Origin: Pseudoips prasinana
Lineage: Eukaryota; Arthropoda; Insecta; Lepidoptera; Nolidae
Direction: 5' to 3'
Assembly (NCBI GenBank): GCA_951640165.1
Contig: OX621250.1
Location: forward strand, 6,510,001 to 6,574,000
Length of the DNA stretch: 64,000 nt
The first letter of the stretch is position 1; every line of letters begins with the position of its first letter. Of the stretch, positions 42,299-53,945 are shown piece by piece. Under the pieces are notes generated by a model. It was not told where the DNA came from, did no database searches, and worked only from the letters and a program-made list of their open reading frames with translations. The position numbers were made by a program, and so were the translations under genes.

Positions 42299-42999
42299 TC
42301 AGTATCTCCTAATAGATTACAATTAAAAAGGTTATGACTTAACACAAGTGCAAGAGACAGGCGTTACGAATTAACCATTCAGTTAGTGGGTGCACAAAAA
42401 CTGACCTTGGGGTATTTGAAAGTTCAGAGTGGCCATAGACTAAACTAGTTTGGCTCTATGCCTCACTGGTCACGGGAAACAAATTACCCTTTGGATATTT
42501 TTGTACCTTTTTACATTTCCGCAGCAATTCTTATTTATTTCTATCTTGAGGTGATTGACTAATCGTGTATTTTTAGTTACAATTACGGTATAGTCTGGTA
42601 CCTACACTATTACGTATACAGTTCTAAAATCGCTTTGTGTATCTCGGGGTCTTAATATACTGTATTACAATATATAGGAAGATCAAAAGAGTATAACTGG
42701 TGGAATACTGATGATATACCTAATACATAAAGACTTTTATCTCTATCCAAATTAAACTAAGCATTACATATTATTGAAATACTCAATTGTTAAAATAGGG
42801 ATATTCTTTTCACAATTTTATATTTTTTCCGAAAGAATTTTCCAATGTATGTAACTTTGAACTGCAATAACTAAGAATAAATAAGACTGTAACAGTACTA
42901 GTAGGTAGGTACGTTCTTGATTAGCGTAACAAGTATATTTAAGTAAACAAATCGCACAAAAGATAGACCTAAGTCCCACCAGATGGAAGCTTTAAGCTT

Positions 43000-43195
43000 T
43001 TTGATTAAGACTCAAAGATTGTCCCACGCAGTGGACTGTGGAACACATATCAGAAGCTTAGACGAAGGTGCCAATCGTAAGCGACAAGAAAATAAGGTAG
43101 TCCATAGTTAGGGAGGTCACAGGCCGTCGAAAAATCTCACTTGCAGTTTCTAAAAACTGTAGAGCTCCATCTAGTGACAATCGCATGAACTAATT
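43000..43195 (+). repeat. Dispersed repeat pair, copy 1
   Basis: About 200 bp (CAAAGATTGTC.CACGCAGTGG, GACGAAGGTGCCAATCGTAAG, CGCCATCTAGTGA) recurs at 44140-44340, 1.15 kb away, same orientation. Confidence 0.65.
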
Positions 43196-43297
43196 TCCGT
43201 GACGACTTTTATTATTATTTGTGTTACGACACGTGTTTTATTATGACAGGTTGTTAGTGCTTTTATTTTGTCTATGCTTAAAGTTAAATGCTCAATA

Positions 43298-43390
43298 CTC
43301 AATTATTTATTGCATTCCGAGGAATGCAATAAATAATTGAGAATGCAATAAATAATCACCTATACACACACCGAGGTGTGTGTATAGGTG
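43298..43390. repeat. Two adjacent perfect hairpins with the same CGAG loop
   Basis: Hairpin 1: 20-bp arms, 43298-43317 and 43322-43341. Hairpin 2: 15-bp arms, 43357-43371 and 43376-43390. Both loops are CGAG, and a GAATGCAATAAATAAT direct repeat links them. Confidence 0.9.
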
Positions 43391-43470
43391 GTACATACAA
43401 AATTTAGTTCATCGTGGACCCTGTTGGCCGCAGTATAGTAGAAGAAAAGAGGGTTTATGAAATTCAATTA

Positions 43471-43649
43471 TCACACTAATATTATAAAGGCGAAAGTTTG
43501 TGAGTGTGTATGTTTGTTACTTCTTCAAGTCTAAACGGCTGGAGCGATTTCAATAAAATTTTTGGCATGGAGTTAGCTGACACCTTAGATTAACACATAG
43601 GCTATAATTTGTAAATTCAAATGCGGGTAAAACCGTGGGCACAGCTAGT
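43471..43649 (+). mobile_element. Non-autonomous Helitron
   Basis: TCACACTAATATTATAAAGG start, GGGCACAGCTAGT end. Same family as 59316-59481 and 61145-61694. Confidence 0.75.
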
Positions 43650-44139
43650 AAGTTATATATGTAATATTCTAGATATGCATCAGATTGCAGTGTGTTAGTA
43701 GTCCCAAGATATTTATTTATTACGTTTCCTTTAATTACGCACCTTAAATAGATGTGCCTAAAAAAAGTACGGAAACTTAATTTCTCGAGTCCAACTTATA
43801 TTTTTTTACTTTTTTATTAACAACTGATCATGTTAAAACAACAACAATAATTGCAAATAACAGGCAGAAATTATCAAATTTAAAAAAAAAAACAAAAAAA
43901 TGCCAATAATTCACAAAAAAGAAGCAATTAAGTAAAATCTAATCGTTTTTATGTTTATTTTTAAATAATTCTCGTAAATCGTTTTATAACTTCAACATAT
44001 TTTACACCAGTTTAGCATTAAGCTATCTTACTTAAGCGAAGACTTGTATTTGGCTTTCAGATAGCTAAACCAGTGTCATACTAAGGTATTTAAAGGTGTA
44101 AGTTTTAAAAATTTTGCAGAGAGACGTCAACTGCAGGAC

Positions 44140-44340
44140 TTAAACCGTAGGGTTTTAGACCAAGACCTAAAGATTGTCTCACGCAGTGGAAATACATATC
44201 AGAACCTTAGACGAAGGTGCCAATCGTAAGCAAAAGACGAAGAAGGTGATTTGCAGTTGTGGAGGTTACGCGACGACGGAAACTCTCACTTGCAACTTCT
44301 AAAACTGCAAAGCGCCATCTAGTGAAGATCGCAGGAACTA
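44140..44340 (+). repeat. Dispersed repeat pair, copy 2
   Basis: See 43000-43195. It directly precedes the LINE ORF fragment. Confidence 0.65.
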
Positions 44341-44625
44341 ATCCGTGATGAATGATTTGGTATGTTTATTTAAATTGTTAAAAAATAAAATTGATTGCCC
44401 TGAGTTGTTACAAAGGATACGATTTAGAGTTCCGTTCCATATTCCACGAAAACCGATAACTCCCTTAGCTCCTCCACTACGTAGAACATTACTTGGCTCA
44501 AACTCACCTCTCTGCCGAATGACAAAATTATATAACGAATGCAGTGACAGGGTTGATATCCACCACGTCTCATTAGGATTATTTCGGAAAACTATCAATA
44601 ATTATTAGGGTTTTAGTTACACATA
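44338..44625 (+). pseudogene. LINE ORF C-terminal fragment
   Basis: Frame 44345-44608 reads LLKNKIDCPELLQRIRF, PPLRRTLLGSNSPLCRMTKL, then YN...DRVDI. This pattern (CPELL, RRT..G.NSPL.RM..LYN) is a common end of insect Jockey/R1-like RT ORFs. No RT core remains. Confidence 0.65.
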
Positions 44626-44713
44626 AAAAATAAAATTGTAAAAGTAGCTCATTAAATTTTGAATGTAGTGTTTACCTATAAGTAACTAGACATTTAGATC
44701 TTAAGTATTGTGC

Positions 44714-44758
44714 TAAGAGGCCTAACTAAAGATAGGAGATCTTTAGTTAGGCCTCTTA
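44714..44758. repeat. Perfect hairpin, 20-bp arms
   Basis: TAAGAGGCCTAACTAAAGAT, loop AGGAG, then its exact complement. Downstream, 44760-44800 resembles the end of the LINE ORF at 45290-45640 in the opposite orientation. Confidence 0.9.
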
Positions 44759-44889
44759 CGGACCAAGAACTCTCGGAGGCCCTGAGAAGTTTGGGAGACC
44801 TAATTCATTTTATTTTATTTTATTTATTTGGTTCGCCAACAACTAAAACATTAACATGAATCTTTAAAAATAGCACAATACTTAATTGC

Positions 44890-44960
44890 CGATCTGCCGT
44901 TATCCACATCCAGCGGCTTCCAGCAATCCTCACAAGATCCAACTATATATCCAGCCAACC
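44890..44960 (-). mobile_element. RTE-like LINE scrap
   Basis: Inverse of GATCTTGTGAGG..GCTGGAAGCCGCTGGATG. Confidence 0.5.
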
Positions 44961-45254
44961 CAGCAAAGTTTCATAAACTGAAGATTTATTGCAACGGCTT
45001 CAAACACAAACCGTTTCATTTCCTAGTCATCTTTGCTCATTTAAATGAGATTAAAAATGGTGTAACATATTTCATAATGTTAATTAACTTTGTACACAGG
45101 TACAATTTGCAGGTATTACTAGCGCACCTATTTAGTCCAACTTTAAATCGTTAAAGGCAATTAAGTATAGACTCTATTAATTGCTTTTAACAAATGCTTA
45201 GACACCCACGGCGCGGCGCGCGGCTTCTTTGTGACGCGTCGACGAGACGTGTTA

Positions 45255-45640
45255 TCCGGAACAGCTAAGCCAAGCTCCACCTCGTTTCATCATCATTCAT
45301 CATCTTGTCCCACTAATATGCTAGTGGGTATGGTTTCCACACTTAGTCCCGATGTGGACCATTGTACGTGAGACATGGCGGACTTCATTCCATCCAACTC
45401 CTTCACGAAGCATATTAGGTCTAACTTCTCAGGGCCTCCGTAAGAGTTCTTGGTGAACCCAGGTTTTCTCTCCGGATTTTCACGATGCATGTGCACTCGA
45501 GGAGCACATGCGTTTCGTCAGCGTCCATGCACGCTCTGCACAGAGGGCTGTCAGTTATGTTGATAGTGTGGAAGTGTTTGTGCAGTTATGGTCCCCACCG
45601 CTTTTTAGGCACTACCAAACCAGGATCCCGCAATAAATTT
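45255..45640 (-). pseudogene. LINE ORF end with CCHC-like motif
   Basis: The - strand encodes HKHFHTINITDSPLCRACMD, DETHVLLECTCIV and ENLGSPRTLTEALRS then a stop. The C..C...ETH.L.EC pattern is the usual C-terminus of insect LINE ORF2 with RNase H. Confidence 0.65.
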
Positions 45641-45887
45641 AAGCAGAAAGAAACAAGGATTAATTACAGGCTTTTATTGCAGTACGTGCCCATGAACGTA
45701 CGATTCGTCAAAAGATCGGGACACAAACTTTAAAGTTTAGTCCAACAATGTACCTACTATAATTATGATACGCGAAAATTACCGAAATTAATTATTCGTT
45801 AGTACCTAGAGTTGTAGAATTTTTTGTAGGTATATTGTCTCCATACATATGTGATAATTCTTACACAAGTAAGAATTAATAATAATA

Positions 45888-46283
45888 ATATCCTGGCCGA
45901 ATTTCCGCCACGGCGCGGCGGCTGGTCTTAATGAAGATTAGCTGCTTATTATAGTGCACAAGTGTATGCGCAAACACAGGGGCACTTTATATTCCATCAC
46001 TCTCATGAACCGATGGGACGACTAGCGACACGACCGGAAAGAGATCAGGTATGGCATCGACGCCTTTACGATGTCTCCGCGGCACGGGGATATAATACAC
46101 CAACTCTCAGACTTATTTATTTATTTTATTTAAATAAATAAACTCTCAGTCTTCGGGCTGATAATGAGAAATTTTCTTTACGAAAAAATCCCAATTATCA
46201 CTTTTGGCTCCACCCGGGATTTGAACCAAGGACTTCATTATCTGCGGTTGAAAACGCTACCGCTAAATCAACAAAATAAATTC
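45888..46283 (-). mobile_element. tRNA-derived SINE, inverse, interrupted
   Basis: Inverse of 8656-9026, with an A/T-rich TTTATTTATTTTATTTAAA insertion near 46110-46145. Confidence 0.7.
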
Positions 46284-46621
46284 ATCATTATAGACACAAT
46301 TTCCCAACGGAATGACGCTCTGATAAAAAATCTATTACAAATCATACAATAAATTCAAATCAATTAATTAAACAATCGCTACATTAGCACAATGCTGTAA
46401 AAAGACTTTGATATTATACTTAGAGCCTATTGTCTTTAAGTGACATAGTACATAATCGCATACATAATGTATCTACTGCAAGTCGACAAGGCCACGAGTT
46501 CATTTAATCACTTGCTTATACACTAAAGATAGTATTATTGAACAAGACTTGACCCTTGGGCTGCGTTTCTCTTAGAAAATAAAATAAAAATATTATTTTC
46601 ATCGACTTAATCTCCTTAATT

Positions 46622-47308
46622 ATGCTGTGAGGCTAACGGCATATAATATCGCCACCCCATTTGATTCCGTGGGGGGCGTAGAAGTCGTCCCGAGGGTATA
46701 TCTTCCAGAGAACAGGCAGCAGTGTCTCTCTGTGTACTATGACAGTCTACAATCTTTCTGGACAAATCGTTTGCTGTGCAAGGAGCTCGCTTGTGGAATG
46801 AATTGCCATTGTCAGTACGCCAAACTCAATCTCTACGCGACTTTCAGAGTCTAGTGAAAGATCACTACCTATCCCTGCAGAAAGGTACGAAATAATTTAC
46901 TTTCGACTAGTTTATGAACTTCAGCAACTTTAGTTTTGTTTTATGATAATGTATGTATTTATTTATGAAATATAAGTATATATAATATAGTATGTAGGTT
47001 AATATATAATATATATGTAATTTATCTTAAATGACTTTTGAAATTTTTTGTAATGATACCAGTGCGTATCATTTCTATACTCATGTGCACTGACAACTAC
47101 CCTATCTCGGTTACTCCATACTCCAATCCCTGCCTAGGTTGCCTGGAAGAGATCGCATTTAGTGATAAGGCCGCCAATTGTACCATTTTTAAATGTATGC
47201 TATTGTATTCTTATATTCTGTAATATTTTGGTGTACAATAAAGAGTTATCTAATCTTATGACCATCATACTGCGATCGCCGTCTGCAAAGCGTGGCGATT
47301 ATGGCATA
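46622..47308 (+). mobile_element. Family B SINE split by a LINE tail
   Basis: Family B sequence runs to ACTATGAC at 46744 and resumes at ATGACCATCATACTGCG at 47259. Between them, 46745-47258 is a LINE 3' end: GCAAGGAGCTCGCTTGTGGA (ARLWNELP-type ORF end), the GCCTGGAAGAGATCGC hairpin and TGGTGTACAATAAAGAG. TATGAC at both joints is a short target duplication. Confidence 0.7.
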
Positions 47309-48544
47309 TAAGAAAAAAATAATGTTCTCTATAGTGCTGACAGCTAAGACAACATTTCTGGCAAATGAAAAACGCCTCACTGCGTTTTTCACTTACCTGA
47401 AACTTTGTCTTAGTTTAGTCTTGAAGTAGGGTTGACGTAATTAATGTTGATGCCGTTAAGCCCGCTTGTGAGCCAACTGGTCGCACCAAGCGTTACCGTG
47501 AGTGACGACACCGTTAGCAACGGTTTTTCTCCAGGCATTGCGATCTTCCGCCTAGCTTTCCCAATTAGTACAGACGTCAGCACGTCAAGCTACCCCAATC
47601 TGTCAACGGAGACGTTTTCATACAATATTGGGCCCGTATGTACATACTAAATAAATACTGAAAAATACTGAAAAAAAACAAAATACTAAAAAAATATAAA
47701 GTAAAGATATATAAACAAAACAATTAAAAATACTCAAATCACACACGCACTAAACGATACGAGAAACGAGTGACCGATCATAGATTAGGATTCAAAATCT
47801 GTCACCCATGTCATAGATTAAAAATATAGTTGCCAATTACTAATAAATCGATTTGAACGATAACCAGTATTATGATTTCTATTTATTTTGTTGATATTTA
47901 ATTTTTTGCTGTTGACATTATGTTAATGTATTTATTAATTATTATGATTAAATCGGTTACCTGGTGTCTGGTGCAAGAGGATTTATATTACATTGTTTGA
48001 ACTCATTAACGTTAATCGATTATAATAATCAACAACCAATTTAACTCGTGACTTAAACTTATTTTGAGATTTCTCGTTTCCCAGATTGAAAATTGGGTAA
48101 ATTTTAGTTTGAAATAGAAAAATATAACGCTTCTTTTAAACCATACCTCAACTTATTACAGTCAGGCCCAGAAATCCCCGTCTCCTTTCCCCAATTGCAA
48201 GTGAACTTTATGCTTATGTGATCGATATAAGTATGTATTTTGTCCTATAATCTAATACCTATTTGGCTAGCGTCCACTGAGACTAGACAATACTAGATAA
48301 TTCGACCAGAAGAGCATTATTACGACCCACAAGTAAGGTATTTTACATCTTCACAGCTAGAATGTCATTCCGAGGTTGCTAATTGACCTGCACATGACCT
48401 TCTAGCCCACATTCATTAGACAGGATATTGTACCATGTAAACAGACCATTTGTTTCTTTAATCAATGTGCAATTATGGCACAAAGGAGTCGACAAACTAG
48501 CTTTGACCTTACTTAATCAACGAAAGTACTTGAACTATTCACGT

Positions 48545-49025
48545 TTTTAGGGTTCCTTAGCCAAATGGCAAAAACGGAACCCTTATGGATTCGTCATGTC
48601 TGTCACTTTTTTCCTAAACTATAAGAACTATGTATTCTGTTGAAACTTGGTAAGTAGATGTATTCTGTGGACAGCATTTACCGCATTTTCACAGAAAAAT
48701 AGCAATACATTTTGGGTGTTCCCCATACTTTGAGCTGAAACTCAATTTTTTTTTCTTCAAGCCCGTATATGTAGGGTATATATGGTATGGTAATAGGTCT
48801 TCAAAAATATATTGAGGTTTCGAATATCATTTATTTCTAAACTGTATAGTTCGCGCGAAAGATACTTCTAAAGGAAAATTGGTTGGAACGAGATCTAGTT
48901 GGTAGTTTTTTTAATACGTCATAAATCTTAAACCGCAATTTAGCTTTCATTTAATCAACTCAAATAATTGCTGCTACGGAACCCATCATGGCCGAGTCCG
49001 ACTCACACTTGGCCGCTTTTTTTTT
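48545..49025 (+). repeat. Dispersed repeat of GGTTCC...GGCCG type
   Basis: Starts GGGTTCCTTAGCCAAATGGC and ends GGCCGAGTCCGACTCACACTTGGCCG plus a T-run. Related pieces at 56690-56830 and 59575-59630. I recognise the style from Lepidoptera but cannot assign a class. Confidence 0.5.
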
Positions 49026-49191
49026 TGATGAGACAGAGGTAGCTATACATACCACCCACAAAGTGTCTGCAGGTGGGTATGTCGGACTCGCACCGACTTA
49101 ACCGAAGCTACCATGGACAGAGGGCAATCTGTTACTTGTCCCAAGATATTTATTTATATTTAGTATTTAAACGTTATAAATAGCTAAATGG

Positions 49192-49478
49192 ATGTGTGGC
49201 TGACGGCCATAAGGAATATCGTCACCCCATCTCATCTAGTGAGGGAAGTAGAAGTCGTCCCGGGGAAAACACTACCAGAGGACGGGCAGCAGAGAAGTAG
49301 ATGATTCTTGGGGAGGCTTTTGTCCAGCAGTGGACTTTTTACAGCTGTTATGATGAATAGCTAAGCAAGCTCCCTACAAGATGGGCCGATGATCTCATGA
49401 GGGTGGTTGGAAAACTCTGGATGCGGATAGCAGAAGACCGGCAATTATGGAGATCTTAGGGGAGGCCTTTCGGTAGAT
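49192..49478 (+). mobile_element. Family B SINE followed by RTE-like LINE scrap
   Basis: Family B (49192-49357) with an internal deletion, then LINE tail (49366-49478: CTCCCTACAAGATGGGCCGA, CTGGATGCGGATAGC). Confidence 0.6.
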
Positions 49479-49490
49479 ATGACGCCAGCA

Positions 49491-49783
49491 CATCCAGCTA
49501 ACCCCATATGTCAAATTTGTTTTATAGATTATCAACTTTATCACAAAAGCATAAGGCTCACCTCTATAAATCAAATATTAATTTGTTTTTCGTCTCCAAT
49601 GTTTGCTTAAGTCCGGGACTTCTATTCTATTCTAAAATATTCTATTAGATATATATATTATTTAAATTTGCCCAATTAAAAAATTGGGGAAATTTGACAG
49701 ATTGGGGTAGCTTGATGTGCTGGCATCCGTACAATAACAGTCCCGGACTAAAGCAAACATTGGAGACGAAAAACAAATTAATT
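49491..49783. mobile_element. MITE interleaved with a second inverted-repeat pair
   Basis: MITE termini at 49491 (GACGCCAGCACATCCAGCTA) and 49685-49730 (its complement). A second inverted pair of about 44 bp (TCGTCTCCAATGTTTGCTTA...) lies at 49578-49620 and 49739-49783, so the two pairs overlap rather than nest. Confidence 0.65.
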
Positions 49784-50651
49784 ATTAGATGTATGAAGCT
49801 GAATACATGCCGTCATCATCCGCATCATTGATCAAGTGCTGAATTCGCGATGGTCTGACTAAAATATTTGCTCACTCAATAAAACACACGTAAACGTTTC
49901 CATCAAGCCAATCAACTCAATTGAGTCACATTGCGTCATAAAGTCCCGATTTACTGGAACTCATTCCAATGCTCTTGTCATGGCTGTCCCACCTACTGTA
50001 GTAAAAATAATTGAAATGAGGGAGTGCCAGTGATAACAATGTAGGCGAAACCTGTACACTATTGGGTTAATGATAAGAGGTGTGACCGAATTCTTAGGAA
50101 TTAAGCTGGGTTGGCCGTCTCGTGCCGTAATTAAGGTCAGTGTGACCCTGATGGTGTCTGATGGTAAGCATGATATATTCGGGTCGTCCACCTAGGTAGC
50201 AACAAGTACCGTGCAAGTGATCTGACCCCCATTTCGAATTCCATCTTTTTACTTCAGCGGCCTGAGCTGTGGCCCGAACCCCATAAGGGTGCCCTCTGGT
50301 ATTAGTCGCTTAAATTAAGCTACTGGTTGAGAGCCTTTTGCACTAGCTAACTGCTCGTTGTTTTCAATACTTTAGTTTTAATATACTATTGCTAAATGTA
50401 ATAATAATAGATTAGTAACTTGCTATTTATTATTTATTTAAGGATATTAAAAATATATGTGACGAAACAGACCGCACGGACGGACTAATTCAAAATATTT
50501 GTTTGCTTTAATTACTGTTTTTAAACTGTGTTTATGTAATAGATTGTGAGCTTGACAAGTACAAGTGTAAGTAAATACCCAATTGCTGAATAAATTACAT
50601 TATTTCATTATAAAATATATATTTATTTGGGAATATTTACAGATTACAATT

Positions 50652-50890
50652 TGGGACAGAAAGGTTCTCGAGTGGCGACCACGAACCGGTAGAGCGTGGG
50701 CAGGCCTCCTACAAGAAGGACCGGTGATCTTGTGCGGGTCGCTGGAAACCGCTGGATGCGAATAGCGCAGGACCGGCAGTTGTGGAGATTGATGTTGCCG
50801 TCAAACATTAGTCATTAAGCCATATCAGAAGCCTAGAAGCCGTAACGGCTTGAACAACACTGACACCAGGGTAACCACTGCTCATACGGT
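50652..50890 (+). mobile_element. RTE-like LINE piece joined to 5S-SINE tail
   Basis: GGGACAGAAAGGTTCTCGAG to GGCAGTTGTGGAGATT (50652-50790), then directly GTCATTAAGCCATATCAGAA, AACACTGACACCAGGGTAAC (the 3' part of the 5S-derived SINE). A hairpin with 12-bp arms follows at 50890-50918. Confidence 0.6.
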
Positions 50891-50952
50891 AAAGAATGAA
50901 AGCACTTTTCATTCTTTATCATCTCTCTCGTTTCGTTCTCTATCAGGTCTGT

Positions 50953-51131
50953 GCCTCTAGCACGAGTTCCTGCAGTTTACTTACTCGATCACACGTACAG
51001 TTTCCTCCCATACATTGAGCACGAGCGCCTCTCGCGGAAACTATTAAGAACTAAAACTCTGGTGCTCAATGTATGGTACGAAACTGTACGAGTGATCGAG
51101 TAAGTAAACTGCAGGAACTTGTGCTAGAGGC
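50953..51131. mobile_element. Hairpin MITE with 70-bp arms
   Basis: GCCTCTAGCACGAGTTCCTG... (50953-51022) is inverted at 51062-51131 with few mismatches; loop 39 bp. It ends about 80 bp from the donor of the first SH2D4-like coding exon. Confidence 0.8.
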
Positions 51132-51166
51132 TCCGATATTTAGGTCTTAAACCCTGTCACCTATCA

Positions 51167-51346
<180 letters not shown>

Positions 51347-51477
51347 TCACATTTAAATTTCTCTTATTTTTATTTCTTCGGTAAGAAACTGTAAAACCAT
51401 TATTATTTTGCTCCCAATATTGATGAAACCCATATTTTAAAACTTTGGCAACCCACTAGGAAACCTTTTCATTTTTT

Positions 51478-52462
51478 TTAAATATATGGATATCTTCACA
51501 CGATCAAACGGAAAACTACATAAGTACATTGATATAAACAACATAATGTACAGACACCAGCACAACAAGGTACCCCAATCTGTCAAATTTTCCCAATTGA
51601 AAGTGAACCTTATGCTTATGTGTTTAAGTTGTAAATCTATAAAAGAAATTTGACAGATTGGGGTAGCTGCATGTGCTGGCGTCGGTCGGCCGGGCGGCCT
51701 TATTGCCTCTTCCAGGCAACCTTTGGATAGGAACTGTAATTAAAGTATACAGTAGCATGGGAAATAGTTTATATTTGTAATAATATGTAGTAGTAATATT
51801 GCTTAAATATTAAAACCTTTCTTAATTTTAGATCACTAGTAGGTATTCGTAGAAGTTGAGATAGACTGGTGTATCAGACGGACGGACTGATAGCCTTTCT
51901 ATTTACGATTTTGGTACGGAATCATACATCAACCTAATAAACATTATATATATATATATATATAATACCTAATAAACATTATATATATATATATAATGTT
52001 TATTAGGTTGATGTATGATTCCGTACCAAAATCGTAAATAGAAAGGCTATCAGTCCGTCCGTCTGATACACCAGTCTATCTCAACTTCTACGAATACCTA
52101 CTAGTGATCTAAAATTAAGAAAGGTTTTAATATTTAAGCAATATTACTACTACATATTATTACAAATATAAACTATTTCCCATGCTACTGTATACTTTAA
52201 TTACAGTTCCTATCCAAAGGTTGCCTGGAAGAGGCAATAAGGCCGCCCGGCCGACCGACGCCAGCACATGCAGCTACCCCAATCTGTCAAATTTCTTTTA
52301 TAGATTTACAACTTAAACACATAAGCATAAGGTTCACTTTCAATTGGGAAAATTTGACAGATTGGGGTACCTTGTTGTGCTGGTGTCTGTACATTATGTT
52401 GTTTATATCAATGTACTTATGTAGTTTTCCGTTTGATCGTGTGAAGATATCCATATATTTAA
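51478..52462. repeat. 985-bp near-perfect palindrome
   Basis: Arms of about 468 bp (51478-51945 and 51995-52462) appear identical wherever I compared them. The centre is about 49 bp of AT repeats with a nested copy of the TAATAAACATT motif. Each arm carries a MITE copy (51551-51683 and 52257-52389) and a LINE-tail scrap (GGCGGCCTTATTGCCTCTTC). It starts 148 bp upstream of the first SH2D4-like coding exon. Confidence 0.9.
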
Positions 52463-52520
52463 GGTGAGGTTTATAGCAAAGAAAATTTATACAATTTAAC
52501 GCGAGTAACACTACGTCTTC
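52463..52520 (+). mobile_element. Helitron scrap next to the palindrome
   Basis: GTGAGGTTTATAGCAAAGAA...TTTAACGCGAGTAACAC matches the inside of the Helitron at 12387-12556. Confidence 0.55.
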
Positions 52521-52824
52521 ATCGAAACCACGAGGCAATGATAGTGAAAGTTTTGCTATAAGGAACCCTATAACTAATTGTCTATAGTATTTCCTTTTAC
52601 GGTCCATCAAGCCGCATAATGACCTGTAATGACATGTGTTGAATGGCCACGTTCGATTTCCGCGTCGGTATCGTATGCTCGTCGACCTTACTTTAATAGT
52701 ACAAATGTGTCAGCTAATGTCGGCAGACAGACTGTGTATATAAAACAAAGCTTATAAGTAATTAATGATCTTATACCTACGAGATACATAGAACTCGTCA
52801 TAAGTGCCTTTAGACGCGGTCTCA

Positions 52825-52925
52825 CGGTCAGTGCCGCTCGGACTGTCTATAGATGGGTGACAGCCAAATTGATTAATTTATGAGCATCTCTGTGCTTAAA
52901 GAGGAACTCTAAGCTATTATCAACA
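52825..52925 (+). mobile_element. 5S-derived SINE fragment
   Basis: CTATAGATGGGTGACAGCC and TTTATGAGCATCTCTGTGCTT; copy of 36270-36478. Confidence 0.6.
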
Positions 52926-52974
52926 TAATGACATGCGCCGTATACGATGCGCCGTGGGCAATAACTTTACAGAG

Positions 52975-53145
52975 TTAATATGTATTAGTAAAAATAATAA
53001 TAATAAATACACAAAATTGCTTCAAATAATTTACAATACAGAAAAATAAACAACAGTAATGTAATGCAGTAGGCGGCCTTATCGCTAAAAGCGATCTCTT
53101 CCAGGCAACCAATGTTTTGGATGAACCCAAATATGGAGAACGAAA
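52975..53145 (-). mobile_element. LINE 3' tail
   Basis: Contains GGCGGCCTTATCGCTAAAAG and CGATCTCTTCCAGGCAACC, the hairpin found in the LINE tails at 39918-41205 and 46745-47258. Confidence 0.65.
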
Positions 53146-53770
53146 GGGGTAGAAGATAGTGCACAGAATAGAAAGGAAAAGAATATGTAGTTCTATCTCA
53201 CGACTTATTTGCAAAGAATTATAATCAAAGCAAATTCAGGAAAATAATGGGCTAAGACCAAGTCAACCAAAATATTTCTTAAATTCATGTACAAACTGAA
53301 TAAAGGCGACCTGTATTCCACAATCCGACTGTGAATTTATAAAATATATACAATTTTTGAAATATTATTTGTAACACAAAATCTTGTTTTTGTGTCACGT
53401 TTCACTCTTACTAAATGCATTCACCATTTTTAGAACTCGCTTGAAATCGTAAGCAACCTCATGACTACGAAACTCTTTAATTAAATTGTTTTATACGTAA
53501 GCTACAGGGTTGTGGGACTCAAAATTTCAAAAAAGTACGCTTTTGAACCTAATGTGTGTGTTTAATGGAAACTAGACCTTTTAATTATTTTCTTAATCTG
53601 CTTTTTTATTAACAGGGTTGGATAGGTAGCCCTGAAATATTATTAGAGCGCTTACCAATGGGGTCCAATTGTAAATAAAGTACTATTTAATAGAAATGCT
53701 GGATTTAATAGTAAGTTTGATAGTGGGTGCATGCAATACCAATGCGCCAAAATTCTCAGATCATTTTATA
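53146..53770. other. Non-genic DNA
   Basis: No gene or repeat recognised. Confidence 0.4.
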
Positions 53771-53774
53771 ACTC

Positions 53775-53945
53775 CATCATCACCATCATATAAGCCGAAA
53801 GACGCCCACTGTTGGACAAAGGCCTCCCCTAAAGATTTCCACAATTGCCAGTCTTGCGCTATCCGCATCCAGCGATTTCCAGCGACCTTCACAAGATCAT
53901 CGGTCCATCTTGTAGAGGGCCTGCCCACGCTGCGTCTTTAACTCC
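53775..53945 (-). mobile_element. RTE-like LINE 3' fragment
   Basis: Inverse of the GGCCTTTGTCCAACAGTGGG tail and the adjoining ORF end, to GCAGCGTGGGCAGG. Confidence 0.75.
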
